DNA of 64,000 nucleotides from Pseudomonadota bacterium (GCA_023442945.1 JAEZWW010000042.1:68564-132563); one strand, 5' to 3'. Positions 8,528 through 17,717 are shown, counted from the stretch's first letter. The notes: generated by a model not told the origin, from the letters alone. Program-made: numbers and translations.

Positions 8528-9505
8528 TCAGAACAGGTTTTCCTGCTCCTGGAACAAGCTCATCACCGACTCGCCGCGGGCAATGCGCTGAATCGTCTGT
8601 GCGATCAGCGGTGCCACGGAGAGTTGGCGAATCTTGGCGCATTGCGACGCAGCGTCGCTCAGCGGAATGGTGTTGGTCACGACCACTTCGTCCAGGGCAG
8701 AGCCCTGGGCGATGCGCTCGATGGCTGGGCCCGAGAAGATCGGATGCGTGCAGTAGGCGTACACCTTCTTGGCGCCACGCTCTTTCAGCACTTCGGCGGC
8801 TTTGACCAGCGTGCCGGCGGTGTCGATCATGTCGTCCATGATCACGCAGTTGCGGCCTTCGATCTCGCCGATGACGTTCATCACCTCGCTCACGTTCGCC
8901 TTGGGGCGGCGCTTGTCGATGATGGCCAGGTCGCAGCCGAGCTGCTTGGCCAGCGCGCGCGCGCGCACCACGCCACCGACGTCGGGGCTGACGACGATGA
9001 GGTCGTCGTAGTTTTTCAGGCGCAGATCGCCCAGCAGCACCGGCGATGCGTAGATGTTGTCGACTGGGATGTCGAAGAAGCCCTGGATCTGGTCGGCGTG
9101 CAGGTCCATGGTCAGCACGCTGTTGACGCCGACGGTCTGCAGCAGGTTGGCGACCACCTTGGCCGAGATTGGCACGCGGGTGGACCGCGGGCGGCGGTCC
9201 TGGCGGGCGTAGCCGAAATAGGGGATGACGGCGCAGATGCGTTCGACCGACGCGCGCTTGAGCGCATCGACCATGATCAGCAGTTCCATCAGGTTTTCGT
9301 TGGTCGGGGCGCAGGTGGACTGCACCACGAAAACGTCGCGGGCGCGCACGTTCTGCTTGAGTTCGACCGTGACTTCACCGTCCGAGAAGCGGCCCACATC
9401 GGCGGCGCCCAGGCCAATACCGAGGTTACTGGCGATTTCGGCCGCGAGTGCCGGGTTCGCGTTGCCCGTGAATACCAGAAAGTCAGGATGGGTAGGGGGC
9501 TGCAT
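8528..9505 (-). CDS. prs: ribose-phosphate pyrophosphokinase (PRPP synthetase)
   Basis: The 325-residue enzyme starts MQPPTHPDFLVFTGNANP at 9505; longer frames run into the tRNA and are rejected. It shows the conserved DLHADQIQGFFDIPVD (134-149) and the PRPP loop VIMDDMIDTAGTL (221-233). It makes PRPP from ribose 5-phosphate and ATP for nucleotide, histidine, tryptophan and NAD synthesis. It lies directly downstream of tRNA-Gln, the standard order in betaproteobacteria, and is probably co-transcribed with it. Confidence 0.97.
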   Translation of the reverse strand: MQPPTHPDFLVFTGNANPALAAEIASNLGIGLGAADVGRFSDGEVTVELKQNVRARDVFVVQSTCAPTNENLMELLIMVDALKRASVERICAVIPYFGYARQDRRPRSTRVPISAKVVANLLQTVGVNSVLTMDLHADQIQGFFDIPVDNIYASPVLLGDLRLKNYDDLIVVSPDVGGVVRARALAKQLGCDLAIIDKRRPKANVSEVMNVIGEIEGRNCVIMDDMIDTAGTLVKAAEVLKERGAKKVYAYCTHPIFSGPAIERIAQGSALDEVVVTNTIPLSDAASQCAKIRQLSVAPLIAQTIQRIARGESVMSLFQEQENLF

Positions 9506-9597
9506 GAGCTTTCCGGCAGGTCGCTGAAACGGTGGGCAGATACGGCATCGCCGGTGCGCTGCGGCGGGCGCTTGCCGCACGCGCTGGCGAAATGGTT

Positions 9598-9674
9598 TGG
9601 CAGGGGAGGAAGGACTCGAACCCTCGCATGCCGGAATCAAAATCCGGTGCCTTGACCAACTTGGCGACTCCCCT
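9598..9674 (-). tRNA. tRNA-Gln(UUG)
   Basis: Reading the minus strand, a 7-bp acceptor stem (AGGGGAG with CTCCCCT), a D arm, the anticodon stem CCGGA/TCCGG with loop TTTTGAT (anticodon UUG), a T arm (GAGGG/CCTTC) and an encoded G-CCA end all fold correctly over 77 nt. It lies between ispE and prs. Confidence 0.96.
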
Positions 9675-9714
9675 ACACCGGTCGTTGTTTCGGATACTGC
9701 TGAAACAACCACCT

Positions 9715-10572
9715 TCAATCGTCGCTAGAAGCCCATCCGACCAGCGGATGAAACTCCAGATTGCTGCAAACGCGAACTTGCCAGTCGGTTGGTACCTCAA
9801 TCGCCAGGTTTTTGACCTGAACCGCATGGGGTAAAACCGCAAACACCGCGCTGCCTGAACCCGTCATTTTGCCCGAAAGGCCGTGGTGCTTCAAAAGCGC
9901 CACCGCTTCGGAAACCTGCGGGCAAAGCCCCTCGGCGACCGGTTGCAGGTCATTGCGGCCAAAGCCGTAAGCATCTGCAGCAAAGCCTAAGATTGTAGCA
10001 GGCTTTGAATCGCGGGTCAGGTCATCTGCGCGAAATATTTCGCCAGTGTCGAGCCCTTGAGGCGGTTTGACCACAGCGAACCGAGCAGGCGCCAGCGCCA
10101 GCGGGGTGATCTGCTCGCCCACGCCTTCAACCCAGGCGTGGCCGCCAGACAGGAAGAACGGCACATCCGCGCCGAGCGAAAGCCCGATCTCGGCCAGTTG
10201 CGCGCGCGTCAGCTTCAGATCCCACAAACGGTTGAGGGCCAGCAAGGTGCTGGCCGCATCGGACGAGCCGCCGCCCATGCCGGCTTGCGCGGGAATGCGC
10301 TTGTCGATCGCGATGTGTGCGCCCTGGCGCGCGTGCGTGGCCTGCTGCAGAGCACGCGCGGCACGCAGGATCAGGTCATCGGCGGGCAGGGCGGTGCCGA
10401 GGTCTTTGCGGGAGACAGATCCGCCGTCACGCAGTTCAAAGTGCAGGGTGTCGCACCAGTCGATGAGCATGAACGCCGATTGCAGCAAATGGTAGCCATC
10501 GTCACGGCGCCCGGTGATGTGCAGGAACAGGTTCAGCTTGGCCGGCGCTGGCACGTCGTAAAGCGCGCGCAT
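9715..10572 (-). CDS. ispE: 4-diphosphocytidyl-2-C-methyl-D-erythritol kinase
   Basis: The 285-residue GHMP-family kinase has the substrate-site PAPAKLNLFLHITGRR at the N terminus, the ATP-binding loop PAQAGMGGGSSDAAS (95-109) and a C-terminal KMTGSGSAVFA. It phosphorylates CDP-methylerythritol in the non-mevalonate isoprenoid pathway. It starts 2 bp after the lolB stop codon, so lolB-ispE-tRNA-Gln-prs is one likely transcription unit. Confidence 0.96.
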   Translation of the reverse strand: MRALYDVPAPAKLNLFLHITGRRDDGYHLLQSAFMLIDWCDTLHFELRDGGSVSRKDLGTALPADDLILRAARALQQATHARQGAHIAIDKRIPAQAGMGGGSSDAASTLLALNRLWDLKLTRAQLAEIGLSLGADVPFFLSGGHAWVEGVGEQITPLALAPARFAVVKPPQGLDTGEIFRADDLTRDSKPATILGFAADAYGFGRNDLQPVAEGLCPQVSEAVALLKHHGLSGKMTGSGSAVFAVLPHAVQVKNLAIEVPTDWQVRVCSNLEFHPLVGWASSDD

Positions 10573-10574
10573 GC

Positions 10575-11105
10575 TCAGCGGTCAAGGACGATGCGCAATT
10601 CAGCCGTGGGCAAGGGCATTTGGCGTTGGGCGCTGAGGCGGCCTGCAGAGAGTTGGCTGAGATCGGCTTGCCAGCCCGTCACCTCTTCGCGCTGGCCGCG
10701 CAGCCAGGCAAACAGCGCGCGCACGGGGATGGGCGCGCCCGTCACCTCGGCGGCCAGCGCTTCGACCGAGTCGAACTGGCGAACCTGCTCGCCCTGGCGC
10801 AGGAGCGCTTGCCCCGGCTGCCACTGCATGAATGCGAGGATGCTGCCAAGCGGCGAGGTCAGGCGCAGCTCACCCGCGTCGGGCTGGCCGTTGAGCTCGA
10901 AGCCGGCCGAAAACGACTTCGGGGGCTCGGACGCGACGTTCAGGGCCAGGCGGCCGCTCCAATGATGGGTTTCTGCATCCGATGCGGCTCCGCCCCTAGT
11001 GTTGGTTGCGCAGCCAGCTACTAAAAATGTAGCGAATAGCGCGAGAGCAGCGCGGCGCGTTGCCTGGGGCGACGCGGCTCCCAGGCCGGTTGCCAGGTGG
11101 CTCAC
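10575..11105 (-). CDS. lolB: outer-membrane lipoprotein LolB
   Basis: The 176-residue protein has a lipoprotein signal peptide ending LVAGC with the lipidated Cys at residue 32. A short LolB domain follows (HHWSGRLALNV, SAGFELNG, GELRLTSPLGSI, WQPGQALL). LolB receives lipoproteins from LolA and inserts them in the outer membrane. The start overlaps the TPR gene stop by 4 bp. Codons for the hydrophobic core and lipobox (ALFATFLVAGCATNTR) coincide with a copy of repeat A, so the signal peptide end appears to be repeat-derived. Confidence 0.88.
   Translation of the reverse strand: MSHLATGLGAASPQATRRAALALFATFLVAGCATNTRGGAASDAETHHWSGRLALNVASEPPKSFSAGFELNGQPDAGELRLTSPLGSILAFMQWQPGQALLRQGEQVRQFDSVEALAAEVTGAPIPVRALFAWLRGQREEVTGWQADLSQLSAGRLSAQRQMPLPTAELRIVLDR
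10993..11035 (-). repeat. repeat A copy 2, within the lolB signal peptide codons
   Basis: The + strand reads CCCTAGTG, then TTGCGCAGCCAGCTACTAAAA and TGTAG. Read as lolB codons, the core GTA-GCT-GGC-TGC-GCA gives V-A-G-C-A, the lipobox with the lipidated Cys. Confidence 0.7.
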
Positions 11106-12868
11106 GGTGTCACCTTGAAGCGCTTGAGCGTTTTGAGCAGCGTTTCGTTTTCGGGGTTCTGGCGCTGTCCGTCGCGCCAGACCTTGCGCGCGCCCTCGCG
11201 ATCGCCCGAGGCCCAGAGTACTTCGCCCAGATGCGCGGCGACCTCGGCGTCAGGGCGCATCTTCATGGCCTGCTCCAGGATCTTGCGGGCTTCTTGTACG
11301 CGGCCCATCTTGAATTCGACCCAGCCCAGGCTGTCGAGGATGTAGCCATCATCGGGCACCAGCTGGACGGCTTTTTCGATCAGCTGCTTGGCTTCGGGCA
11401 GGCGCAGGCCCCGATCGGCCAGCGAATAGCCGAGCGCGTTGTAGGCCTGCGCAGCTTCTGGGTTGATCTCGATGAGCTGGCGCAGCAGGCGCTCCATTTC
11501 CTTGACGTCGCCCGCGCGTTCGGCGGCCATGGCGGTGTCGTACAGCAGGCCTTCGTCGTCCGGGTCCTTCTTCAGCTCGTCGGCCAGCAGCCGGTAGGCG
11601 GCATCGGGTTGCTGGTGGTCACGCAGCAACTGCGCTTCGGCCTGGATCTTCAGGCGCGCGTCGTCTGGCGCCCTTTCGGGGGCAGATTGAATGGCGCGCC
11701 GCGCGGCGTCCATCTGGCCTTGGCGGGCCAGCACCTCGGCGCGGCGCACCTGTACCGCCAGGGCCTGCTCGGGCGATTCGACGGATGCCAGCAGCGTTTC
11801 AGCGCGGGCCAGATCGCCACGGCGCTCGGCGACGCGGGCCAGCATCATGCGCGCCTGATCGCGGCCCGTGCGGCGGTCGACGCCGGTTTCGCTCGCGGGC
11901 TGTTGGGTCAGGTCCAGGTAACGCTGCAGCGACGCTTCGGCCTGCGGGTACTGGCGCTCATCGGCGAACAACGCGCCTTGAACCAGCCACGCGTCCGGGG
12001 CGTTGGGCGCCTGTTGCGTCAAGCGGGCCAGTTCGGTGTGGGCGTCGGCGTTGCGGCCCAGCTCGACCAGCGCGCGTGCGTAGGCGATGTTCACCTCGGG
12101 CTTGGCGCTGCCGCTGACCAGGTACCGTTTGACCATGGCCTCTGCGTTGGCTTCGCCCGCGCCCATCAGCTGCAAGGCGAGCAAGGCCGGCCATTCCGAC
12201 TGTACGTTCGCGCTTTGACCCAGGGTGGCGGCCGACAGCGCGCCGGTCTTGTCGCCCGCCTGCAGGCGCAAGCGCCCGATCGAGGTCCAAGCGGCAGGGG
12301 CCAACGTCGGGTCTTTGAGGGCATCACCCAGGGCGCGCTCAGCCACCGCAGCGGCTTCGGCCTTGTTGGGCACGCGCTGGTAGATGGCGGGCAGGGCGGT
12401 GATGAAGTTGACGCGCTCTTCCGCCGGTAGTGTGGTGATGAAACGGCGCACGGCGTCTTCGGTTTCGGCGATGCGGCCCAGTACGACCAGCACTTGCAGC
12501 TCGTACTGCCCGGCTGCCACCGACTTGGGGTAGGCCTGGCGCCAGGCGCGCGTGGCCTCCAGTGCCGCCGGGCCGGAGCGCGACTGCACCGCCAGTTCCG
12601 CGGCGCGCTTGAAAAGCGATTCGTCGTTGGTGCGACGCGCCGCGTCCAGCATGAGGGCGGTGGCCGATTGGGCGTCACCGCGCTGGAACGACAGCTCGCC
12701 GAGCAGCAACTCGTACATGAGCCGCGCCGTCATGGCCGACTGAGCGGGGGGCGTCGATGGGGTTTCGGCCTTGGCTGGCGCAGTGGGCGCCACCGGGGTT
12801 TGAGAGAGGGCGACACAGCTGACACTGGCCAGCGCCCAGGCGGCCAGTACACGCGGCAATTGCTTCAT
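11102..12868 (-). CDS. tetratricopeptide repeat protein, exported
   Basis: Starting at ATG 12868 the protein has 588 residues and a signal peptide (MKQLPRVLAAWALASVSCVALSQ); an in-frame ATG at 12886 would add six residues. The body is alpha-solenoid with many TPR units, clearest in the C-terminal third (PEAAQAYNALGYSLADRG; DDGYILDSLGWVEFKMGR; PDAEVAAHLGEVLWASGD). It lies directly upstream of lolB with a 4-bp overlap, the usual neighbourhood for this betaproteobacterial TPR family. It probably works in the periplasm as a scaffold in envelope assembly; no enzymatic motif is seen. Confidence 0.85.
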   Translation of the reverse strand: MKQLPRVLAAWALASVSCVALSQTPVAPTAPAKAETPSTPPAQSAMTARLMYELLLGELSFQRGDAQSATALMLDAARRTNDESLFKRAAELAVQSRSGPAALEATRAWRQAYPKSVAAGQYELQVLVVLGRIAETEDAVRRFITTLPAEERVNFITALPAIYQRVPNKAEAAAVAERALGDALKDPTLAPAAWTSIGRLRLQAGDKTGALSAATLGQSANVQSEWPALLALQLMGAGEANAEAMVKRYLVSGSAKPEVNIAYARALVELGRNADAHTELARLTQQAPNAPDAWLVQGALFADERQYPQAEASLQRYLDLTQQPASETGVDRRTGRDQARMMLARVAERRGDLARAETLLASVESPEQALAVQVRRAEVLARQGQMDAARRAIQSAPERAPDDARLKIQAEAQLLRDHQQPDAAYRLLADELKKDPDDEGLLYDTAMAAERAGDVKEMERLLRQLIEINPEAAQAYNALGYSLADRGLRLPEAKQLIEKAVQLVPDDGYILDSLGWVEFKMGRVQEARKILEQAMKMRPDAEVAAHLGEVLWASGDREGARKVWRDGQRQNPENETLLKTLKRFKVTP

Positions 12869-12909
12869 CGACCCATAATAATCCATGCTTTTGAACCCGA
12901 TGGGCCCGT

Positions 12910-13725
12910 ATGCCGGAATTGCCTGAGGTGGAAGTCACGCGCCGCGGTGTCGACCAGCGCCTGCTTGGTGCGCGCGTCCTCGCGGTGCGCCTGGGCTTGC
13001 CGCTGCGCTGGCCGCTGGGCATCGCGCCAGAAGCGCTGATTGGGCGCACCGTTCGCTCGGTCGGGCGACGGGGGAAGTACCTGCTGCTGCACTTCGATGA
13101 GGGCGTCCTGCTGATCCATCTGGGGATGTCGGGCAGCCTGAGCGTTCGCGAAAATCCGCCGGCGCCGCAGGTGCATGACCACTTTGATCTGGTCACCACG
13201 CAGGGCGTCTTGCGCCTGAATGACCCCAGGCGCTTCGGCGCGGTGGTGTGGTCGGACAGCGTGGACGACGAGCCGGCGCGCAAGCTTTTGAGCAAGCTGG
13301 GCATGGAACCCCTTGGCGACAGCTTTGATGCGGAGGCGTTTCACCAGGGGCTGCGGCGACGCCAGGCGCCCATTAAGCAAGTGCTGCTGGCGGGGGAAGT
13401 GGTGGTGGGCGTGGGGAACATTTACGCTTCCGAGGCCTTGTTCGGAGCCGGCATTCGGCCCACCGTGAAAGCCAGCCGCTTGTCCCGGCCCCGCACCGAC
13501 CGTCTGCGCGAGGTGGTGCGCACGGTGCTGCAACGCGCCGTGGATCAGGGCGGTACCACGCTGCGCAACTATTCCAGCGCCGTTGGCGAAGCGGGTCAGT
13601 TCCAGGCGGAAGCCGCGGTTTACGGCCGCGAAGGGCAGCCTTGCAGGACATGCGGTGCGACCATCCGACAGATTCGGCAGGGTCAGCGGTCCACTTTTTT
13701 CTGCCCGGTGTGCCAGAAGCCATGA
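12910..13725 (+). CDS. mutM: formamidopyrimidine-DNA glycosylase (Fpg)
   Basis: The 271-residue enzyme starts MPELPEVEVTRRGVDQRLLG; Pro2 and Glu3 form the catalytic end after Met removal. GNIYASEALFGAGI lies in the helix-two-turns-helix region. The C-terminal zinc finger has CRTCGATIRQ and FFCPVCQ. It removes 8-oxoguanine and formamidopyrimidines and nicks the strand. The start is divergent from the TPR gene, 41 bp from that gene's chosen start. Together with mutY two genes downstream it forms the core of the oxidised-guanine repair system. Confidence 0.97.
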   Translation: MPELPEVEVTRRGVDQRLLGARVLAVRLGLPLRWPLGIAPEALIGRTVRSVGRRGKYLLLHFDEGVLLIHLGMSGSLSVRENPPAPQVHDHFDLVTTQGVLRLNDPRRFGAVVWSDSVDDEPARKLLSKLGMEPLGDSFDAEAFHQGLRRRQAPIKQVLLAGEVVVGVGNIYASEALFGAGIRPTVKASRLSRPRTDRLREVVRTVLQRAVDQGGTTLRNYSSAVGEAGQFQAEAAVYGREGQPCRTCGATIRQIRQGQRSTFFCPVCQKP

Positions 13726-13818
13726 ACCCGGGCTGACTTATCTCCATCCCTCAGGGCGCTCGCCCAACCTGTGCATACCCCGGTGTAACATGCGTTCATA
13801 CCAGCGGGGACGGCAACT

Positions 13819-15780
13819 GTGACGGGTTTCAACGAGCATTTTGACAGGCACGGCGCGTGGCGCCGCGAGATGGGCCTGCGTGTCAAAGTGCTGGGCGACT
13901 GGCTGAAAGAGCACGATCTGGTGGACGATGGCGCGGACGAGCGGCTGCACAGCCTGAGCGACCGCCTGCAAACGGATAAGGTCATGGTCGCCTTCGTCGC
14001 GGAGTTTTCCCGCGGCAAGTCGGAGCTGATCAATGCGGTGTTCTTCGCCGCCTACGGGCGTCGCATCATGCCCGCCAGCGCGGGCCGCACCACGATGTGC
14101 CCCACGGAGTTGGGTTACGACCCGGCCCTGCCGCCGTGTCTGAGACTGCTGCCGATCGAGACGCGGCTGGAGTCGCAGGCGTTGATGGAATGGCGCTTGG
14201 CGCCCGAGCACTGGACACGCGTCGACCTGAATGTCGATGACCCCGACCAATTGGCGGGCGCGATGGAGAAGGTGTCCGAAGTCCTGTACGTGTCCAAGGA
14301 CGAAGCGCGTGAACTCGGCTTCTGGCACGACGAGCGCCCGGAAGACAACCCGCCGGTTGACCCGCAAGGCATGGTGGAGGTACCACGCTGGCGCCACGCG
14401 CTGATCAACATGGCCCACCCCTTGTTGAAGCAGGGTCTGGTGGTGCTGGACACGCCGGGCCTGAACGCGATCGGCGCCGAGCCCGAGTTGACCGTCAGCC
14501 TGATCCCGCAAGCGCAGGCGGTCGTGTTTGTGCTGGGCGCCGACACCGGCGTAACGCGCTCGGACCTGTCGATCTGGCGCGAGCATCTGGCCACGCTGGA
14601 GGCGTCGTCGGCGACGCGCTTCGTTGTGCTGAACAAGATCGACACGCTGTGGGACGAGCTCAGCACGCCGGCCCAGGTGTGGGCGCAGGTAGAGCGCCAG
14701 CGGACAGAAACAGCGCGCACGCTGGAGTTGCCCGTCGAGCAGGTACTGGCCCTTTCCGCGCAGAAAGGTTTGCTGGCCAAGGTGCGTGGGGACAATGGCT
14801 TGTTGAACGACAGCCACCTGCCCGATTTCGAGCGGCTGTTGGGCGCGCAGGTGCTGGGCGCGCGTCAAGCCATGTTGTCATCAGCCATCGCCAATGTGGT
14901 GGGCCAGTTGCAGGTGCAGGCCAGCCGAACGCTGGGAGTGCGGCGGCGCGAATTGTCGGAACAGCTGCTGGAACTCAAAGGCCTGCGCGGCAAGAACCAC
15001 ACGGTGATTCGCCAGATGCGTTTGCGCGTCGAAAAGGAAAAGGCCGATTTCGATCGCAGCGCAGCCAGTGTGCTGACCGTGAGGTCGGTGCACATGAAGC
15101 TGCTTCGCGACGTGTTCAAGCTGCTGGGCAGTTCGTCCATCAAGCGGTCGCTGGCCGAGCTGAACACGATGCTGCGAGAACCGGGGCTTAAGCTGGGCGT
15201 CAAGAAAGCGTACGGCCGTGGCTTTGACAACTTGCGAGACGTGCTGCGTCAAGTGCAGACCCTGGAGAACGACATCCAGGCCATGCTAACGGCATCGTTC
15301 CGGCAGCTGAATACCGAGCATGGTTTTTCCTTGCAGGCCACGCCGCCGCCCGATACCCAGCGATTCCTCGAAGATTTGACCGCGGTTGAGCGCAGCCATC
15401 TACAGTACCTCGGTGTCGGCAACATGGTGCAACTGTCGCGCAAGGAGTTTGCTGAAAAGCTGCTGCGCGCGTTGGTCGCCAGGGTGCGGTCAATTTTTGA
15501 GACCGCTTTGGGCGAGCTTGAGCTGTGGAACAAATCGCTGTCCAGCCAGCTGGATACCCAACTGCGTGAACGGCGCAAGGCGTTTGGGCGCCGGATCGAG
15601 GCCATTCGCCGTATACAGGACGCGGCGGGCGGATTGGATGGTCGTATCGATGAGATTGACAGTGCGGACGCTCAGCTGCTTTCCGTTCAGAGTCGCCTGG
15701 ATGCCCTGACGCGCGAGCTGGCATCGCCCAAGGCAGCGCACACCGCGGGCGAACAACAGCGTGAATCGGTCGAAGCCTGA
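13819..15780 (+). CDS. dynamin-family GTPase
   Basis: The 653-residue protein uses a GTG start with a GGGGA site upstream. It has a dynamin-type G domain: G1 AEFSRGKSE (61-69), G3 DTPGLNAIG (from 211) and G4 NKID (272-275). A long, mostly helical C-terminal region with coiled-coil character follows (LGVRRRELSEQLLELKGLR; RRIQDAAGGLDGRIDEID). Bacterial dynamin-like proteins remodel or guard membranes. It is set between mutM and mutY and overlaps the mutY start by 20 bp, so translation may be coupled. Its exact role is unknown. Confidence 0.88.
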   Translation: MTGFNEHFDRHGAWRREMGLRVKVLGDWLKEHDLVDDGADERLHSLSDRLQTDKVMVAFVAEFSRGKSELINAVFFAAYGRRIMPASAGRTTMCPTELGYDPALPPCLRLLPIETRLESQALMEWRLAPEHWTRVDLNVDDPDQLAGAMEKVSEVLYVSKDEARELGFWHDERPEDNPPVDPQGMVEVPRWRHALINMAHPLLKQGLVVLDTPGLNAIGAEPELTVSLIPQAQAVVFVLGADTGVTRSDLSIWREHLATLEASSATRFVVLNKIDTLWDELSTPAQVWAQVERQRTETARTLELPVEQVLALSAQKGLLAKVRGDNGLLNDSHLPDFERLLGAQVLGARQAMLSSAIANVVGQLQVQASRTLGVRRRELSEQLLELKGLRGKNHTVIRQMRLRVEKEKADFDRSAASVLTVRSVHMKLLRDVFKLLGSSSIKRSLAELNTMLREPGLKLGVKKAYGRGFDNLRDVLRQVQTLENDIQAMLTASFRQLNTEHGFSLQATPPPDTQRFLEDLTAVERSHLQYLGVGNMVQLSRKEFAEKLLRALVARVRSIFETALGELELWNKSLSSQLDTQLRERRKAFGRRIEAIRRIQDAAGGLDGRIDEIDSADAQLLSVQSRLDALTRELASPKAAHTAGEQQRESVEA

Positions 15781-16891
15781 AGGGGGCGCGGCATTGTCGG
15801 AAAGCGATCTGGCCGGGGAAGTGATCGCGTGGCAGGCACATGCAGGCAGACATGGCTTGCCTTGGCAGAAAACACGCGACCCGTACAGGGTGTGGTTGTC
15901 GGAGGTGATGCTTCAACAGACGCAGGTCAGCACCGTGCTGGACTATTACCCGCGTTTTCTGGCACGGTTCCCCGACGTTCGCCATCTTGCAGGGGCGCCG
16001 CTCGAAGAAGTCCTCGGTCTATGGAGTGGACTGGGCTACTACTCCCGCGCGCGCAACCTCCACCGCTGCGCTGGGGTGGTCATGTCTGACCATGGCGGAG
16101 AATTCCCCCGAACTGCTGCGGCACTGAGTGCCTTGCCCGGGATCGGCAGGTCGACTGCGGCGGCCATTGCCGCCTTCTGTTTTGGCGAGCGCGCTGCGAT
16201 TTTGGACGGTAACGTCAAACGTGTGCTGACGCGCTTCTGGGGTGTGACCGACGACATGAGCGCCGTGGCGAACGAACGGGCGCTGTGGGAGCGCGCAGAA
16301 GCGGCTCTGCCTCACGACGATCTCACCCACACCATGCCGGCCTACACACAAGGTTTGATGGATTTGGGCGCTACCGTGTGCACACGTTCGCGCCCCTCGT
16401 GCGTCGCTTGTCCGTTGGCGTTGAAATGTGTGGCTAGGCAGCAGGGGGCGCCGGAGCGCTACCCCGTCAAGACGAAGAAGATTCGCCGCAGCCAGCAGAC
16501 CCTGTGGCTGCTCCACGCGAAGGACGATGCGGAGCGCGTCTGGCTGATCCAACGCCCGGTGCAAGGCATATGGGCGGCATTGCATTGTCTGCCGGCGTTT
16601 GAAGCGCGGGACGATCTGCTGGCCGCGCTGCCCGCGTCGGCGCAGGTGTCGTTGATCGAGCACGACCCCGTGAAGCACGTGTTGACCCACAGAGATTTGG
16701 ATCTGCACTACGTGACGGTTGAGGGGGCGCAGCCGCTCATCTCGTCAGACGAGGCAGGCGCCTGGTACACCGCATCCACTTGGTCCGCGCTGGGTCTTCC
16801 GGCGCCGATTCGCAAATTCCTGTCAGCGACGGCTTCAGTGCAAGCGACGCTCTTCACAGACCATCCAGCTCGCGGTGTCGACGCAGGCTGA
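15761..16891 (+). CDS. mutY: A/G-specific adenine glycosylase
   Basis: The 376-residue enzyme has a GTG start inside the end of the dynamin gene. It has the catalytic Glu48 (SEVMLQQTQV), the helix-hairpin-helix LPGIGRSTAAAI, Asp149 (ILDGNVKRVL) and the Fe-S ligands Cys207, Cys214, Cys217 and Cys223 (CX6CX2CX5C). The C-terminal NUDIX-like domain recognises 8-oxoG (IQRPVQGIWAALHCLP; HVLTHRDLDLH). It removes adenine opposite 8-oxoguanine. Its last 38 bp overlap the end of convergent rapZ. Confidence 0.96.
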   Translation: MNRSKPEGGAALSESDLAGEVIAWQAHAGRHGLPWQKTRDPYRVWLSEVMLQQTQVSTVLDYYPRFLARFPDVRHLAGAPLEEVLGLWSGLGYYSRARNLHRCAGVVMSDHGGEFPRTAAALSALPGIGRSTAAAIAAFCFGERAAILDGNVKRVLTRFWGVTDDMSAVANERALWERAEAALPHDDLTHTMPAYTQGLMDLGATVCTRSRPSCVACPLALKCVARQQGAPERYPVKTKKIRRSQQTLWLLHAKDDAERVWLIQRPVQGIWAALHCLPAFEARDDLLAALPASAQVSLIEHDPVKHVLTHRDLDLHYVTVEGAQPLISSDEAGAWYTASTWSALGLPAPIRKFLSATASVQATLFTDHPARGVDAG

Positions 16892-17717
16892 ACCAGTCTG
16901 CGCTGAAACGTTCCGCCAGCTTCTCGACCAGGTACACCGAACGGTGCTGACCTCCGGTGCAACCGATGGCAACGGTGACATAGCTGCGGTGGTCGCGTGC
17001 CATGGCGGGGAGCCAATGGCGCAAGAACGCTGAAATATCGTTCAACATGCGTTGAGCATCCGGCTGAGCGTCGAGGAAATCGATCACCGGCTGATCGCGC
17101 CCCGTCAGCGGACGCAAGACCGGTTCGTAGTGCGGGTTGGGCAACATGCGGACGTCGAAAACGTAATCCGCATCCAGTGTGATGCCCCGTTTGAAGGCGA
17201 ACGACTCGAACACCAGGGTCAGCAGGGCGGATGGCGCTGCGATCAGTTCTTTGACGTACGCGACCAGCTGAGCGCTGCGCAGGAAGCTGGAGTCCAGGAC
17301 GTGCGAGCGGTCGCGCAGGTCGGCCAACAGGTGGCGCTCTCGTTCAATGGCCTGCGTCAGGGTCTGCTGGTCGCCCATCTCGCCGGGCAATGACAGCGGG
17401 TGACGCCGCCGCGTTTCAGAGAAGCGTCGCACCAGCGTCTGATCGTTGGCGTCCAGGAAGAGCAGGCGCAAGGCGATGCCCTTGTCGCGCAGCCCGTGCA
17501 GCAGCAGGGGCAGCTGCGGCAAAGACTGGCCACTGCGCACGTCGATGGCGATCGCCAGCTTGCGTTCGCCGCGACCGTCTTCCAGCGCGAGCAGCGGCTC
17601 CAACAGCTCCGGCGGGAGGTTGTCGACGCAGTAGAAGCCGGCGTCTTCGAGGGCGTGCAGGGCAATCGACTTGCCCGAGCCGGACATGCCGGTGATGACC
17701 ACGAGTTCCTTGGTCAT
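16854..17717 (-). CDS. rapZ: RNase adapter protein RapZ
   Basis: The 287-residue protein has the P-loop GMSGSGKS (10-17), FYCVDNLPPELL and the C-terminal domain motif SYVTVAIGCTGGQHRSVYLVEKL. In enterobacteria RapZ directs GlmZ sRNA to RNase E and so sets glucosamine-6-phosphate synthase levels; whether that circuit exists here is unknown. The ATG overlaps the recN stop by 4 bp, and the 3' end overlaps mutY by 38 bp on the opposite strand. Confidence 0.95.
   Translation of the reverse strand: MTKELVVITGMSGSGKSIALHALEDAGFYCVDNLPPELLEPLLALEDGRGERKLAIAIDVRSGQSLPQLPLLLHGLRDKGIALRLLFLDANDQTLVRRFSETRRRHPLSLPGEMGDQQTLTQAIERERHLLADLRDRSHVLDSSFLRSAQLVAYVKELIAAPSALLTLVFESFAFKRGITLDADYVFDVRMLPNPHYEPVLRPLTGRDQPVIDFLDAQPDAQRMLNDISAFLRHWLPAMARDHRSYVTVAIGCTGGQHRSVYLVEKLAERFSADWFSLRRHRELDGL

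Noticed and set aside
9505..9718. Longer prs start reaching over the tRNA-Gln gene
   Set aside because: The added residues are coded by the tRNA itself and are not part of PRPP synthetases; ATG 9505 gives the normal family start.
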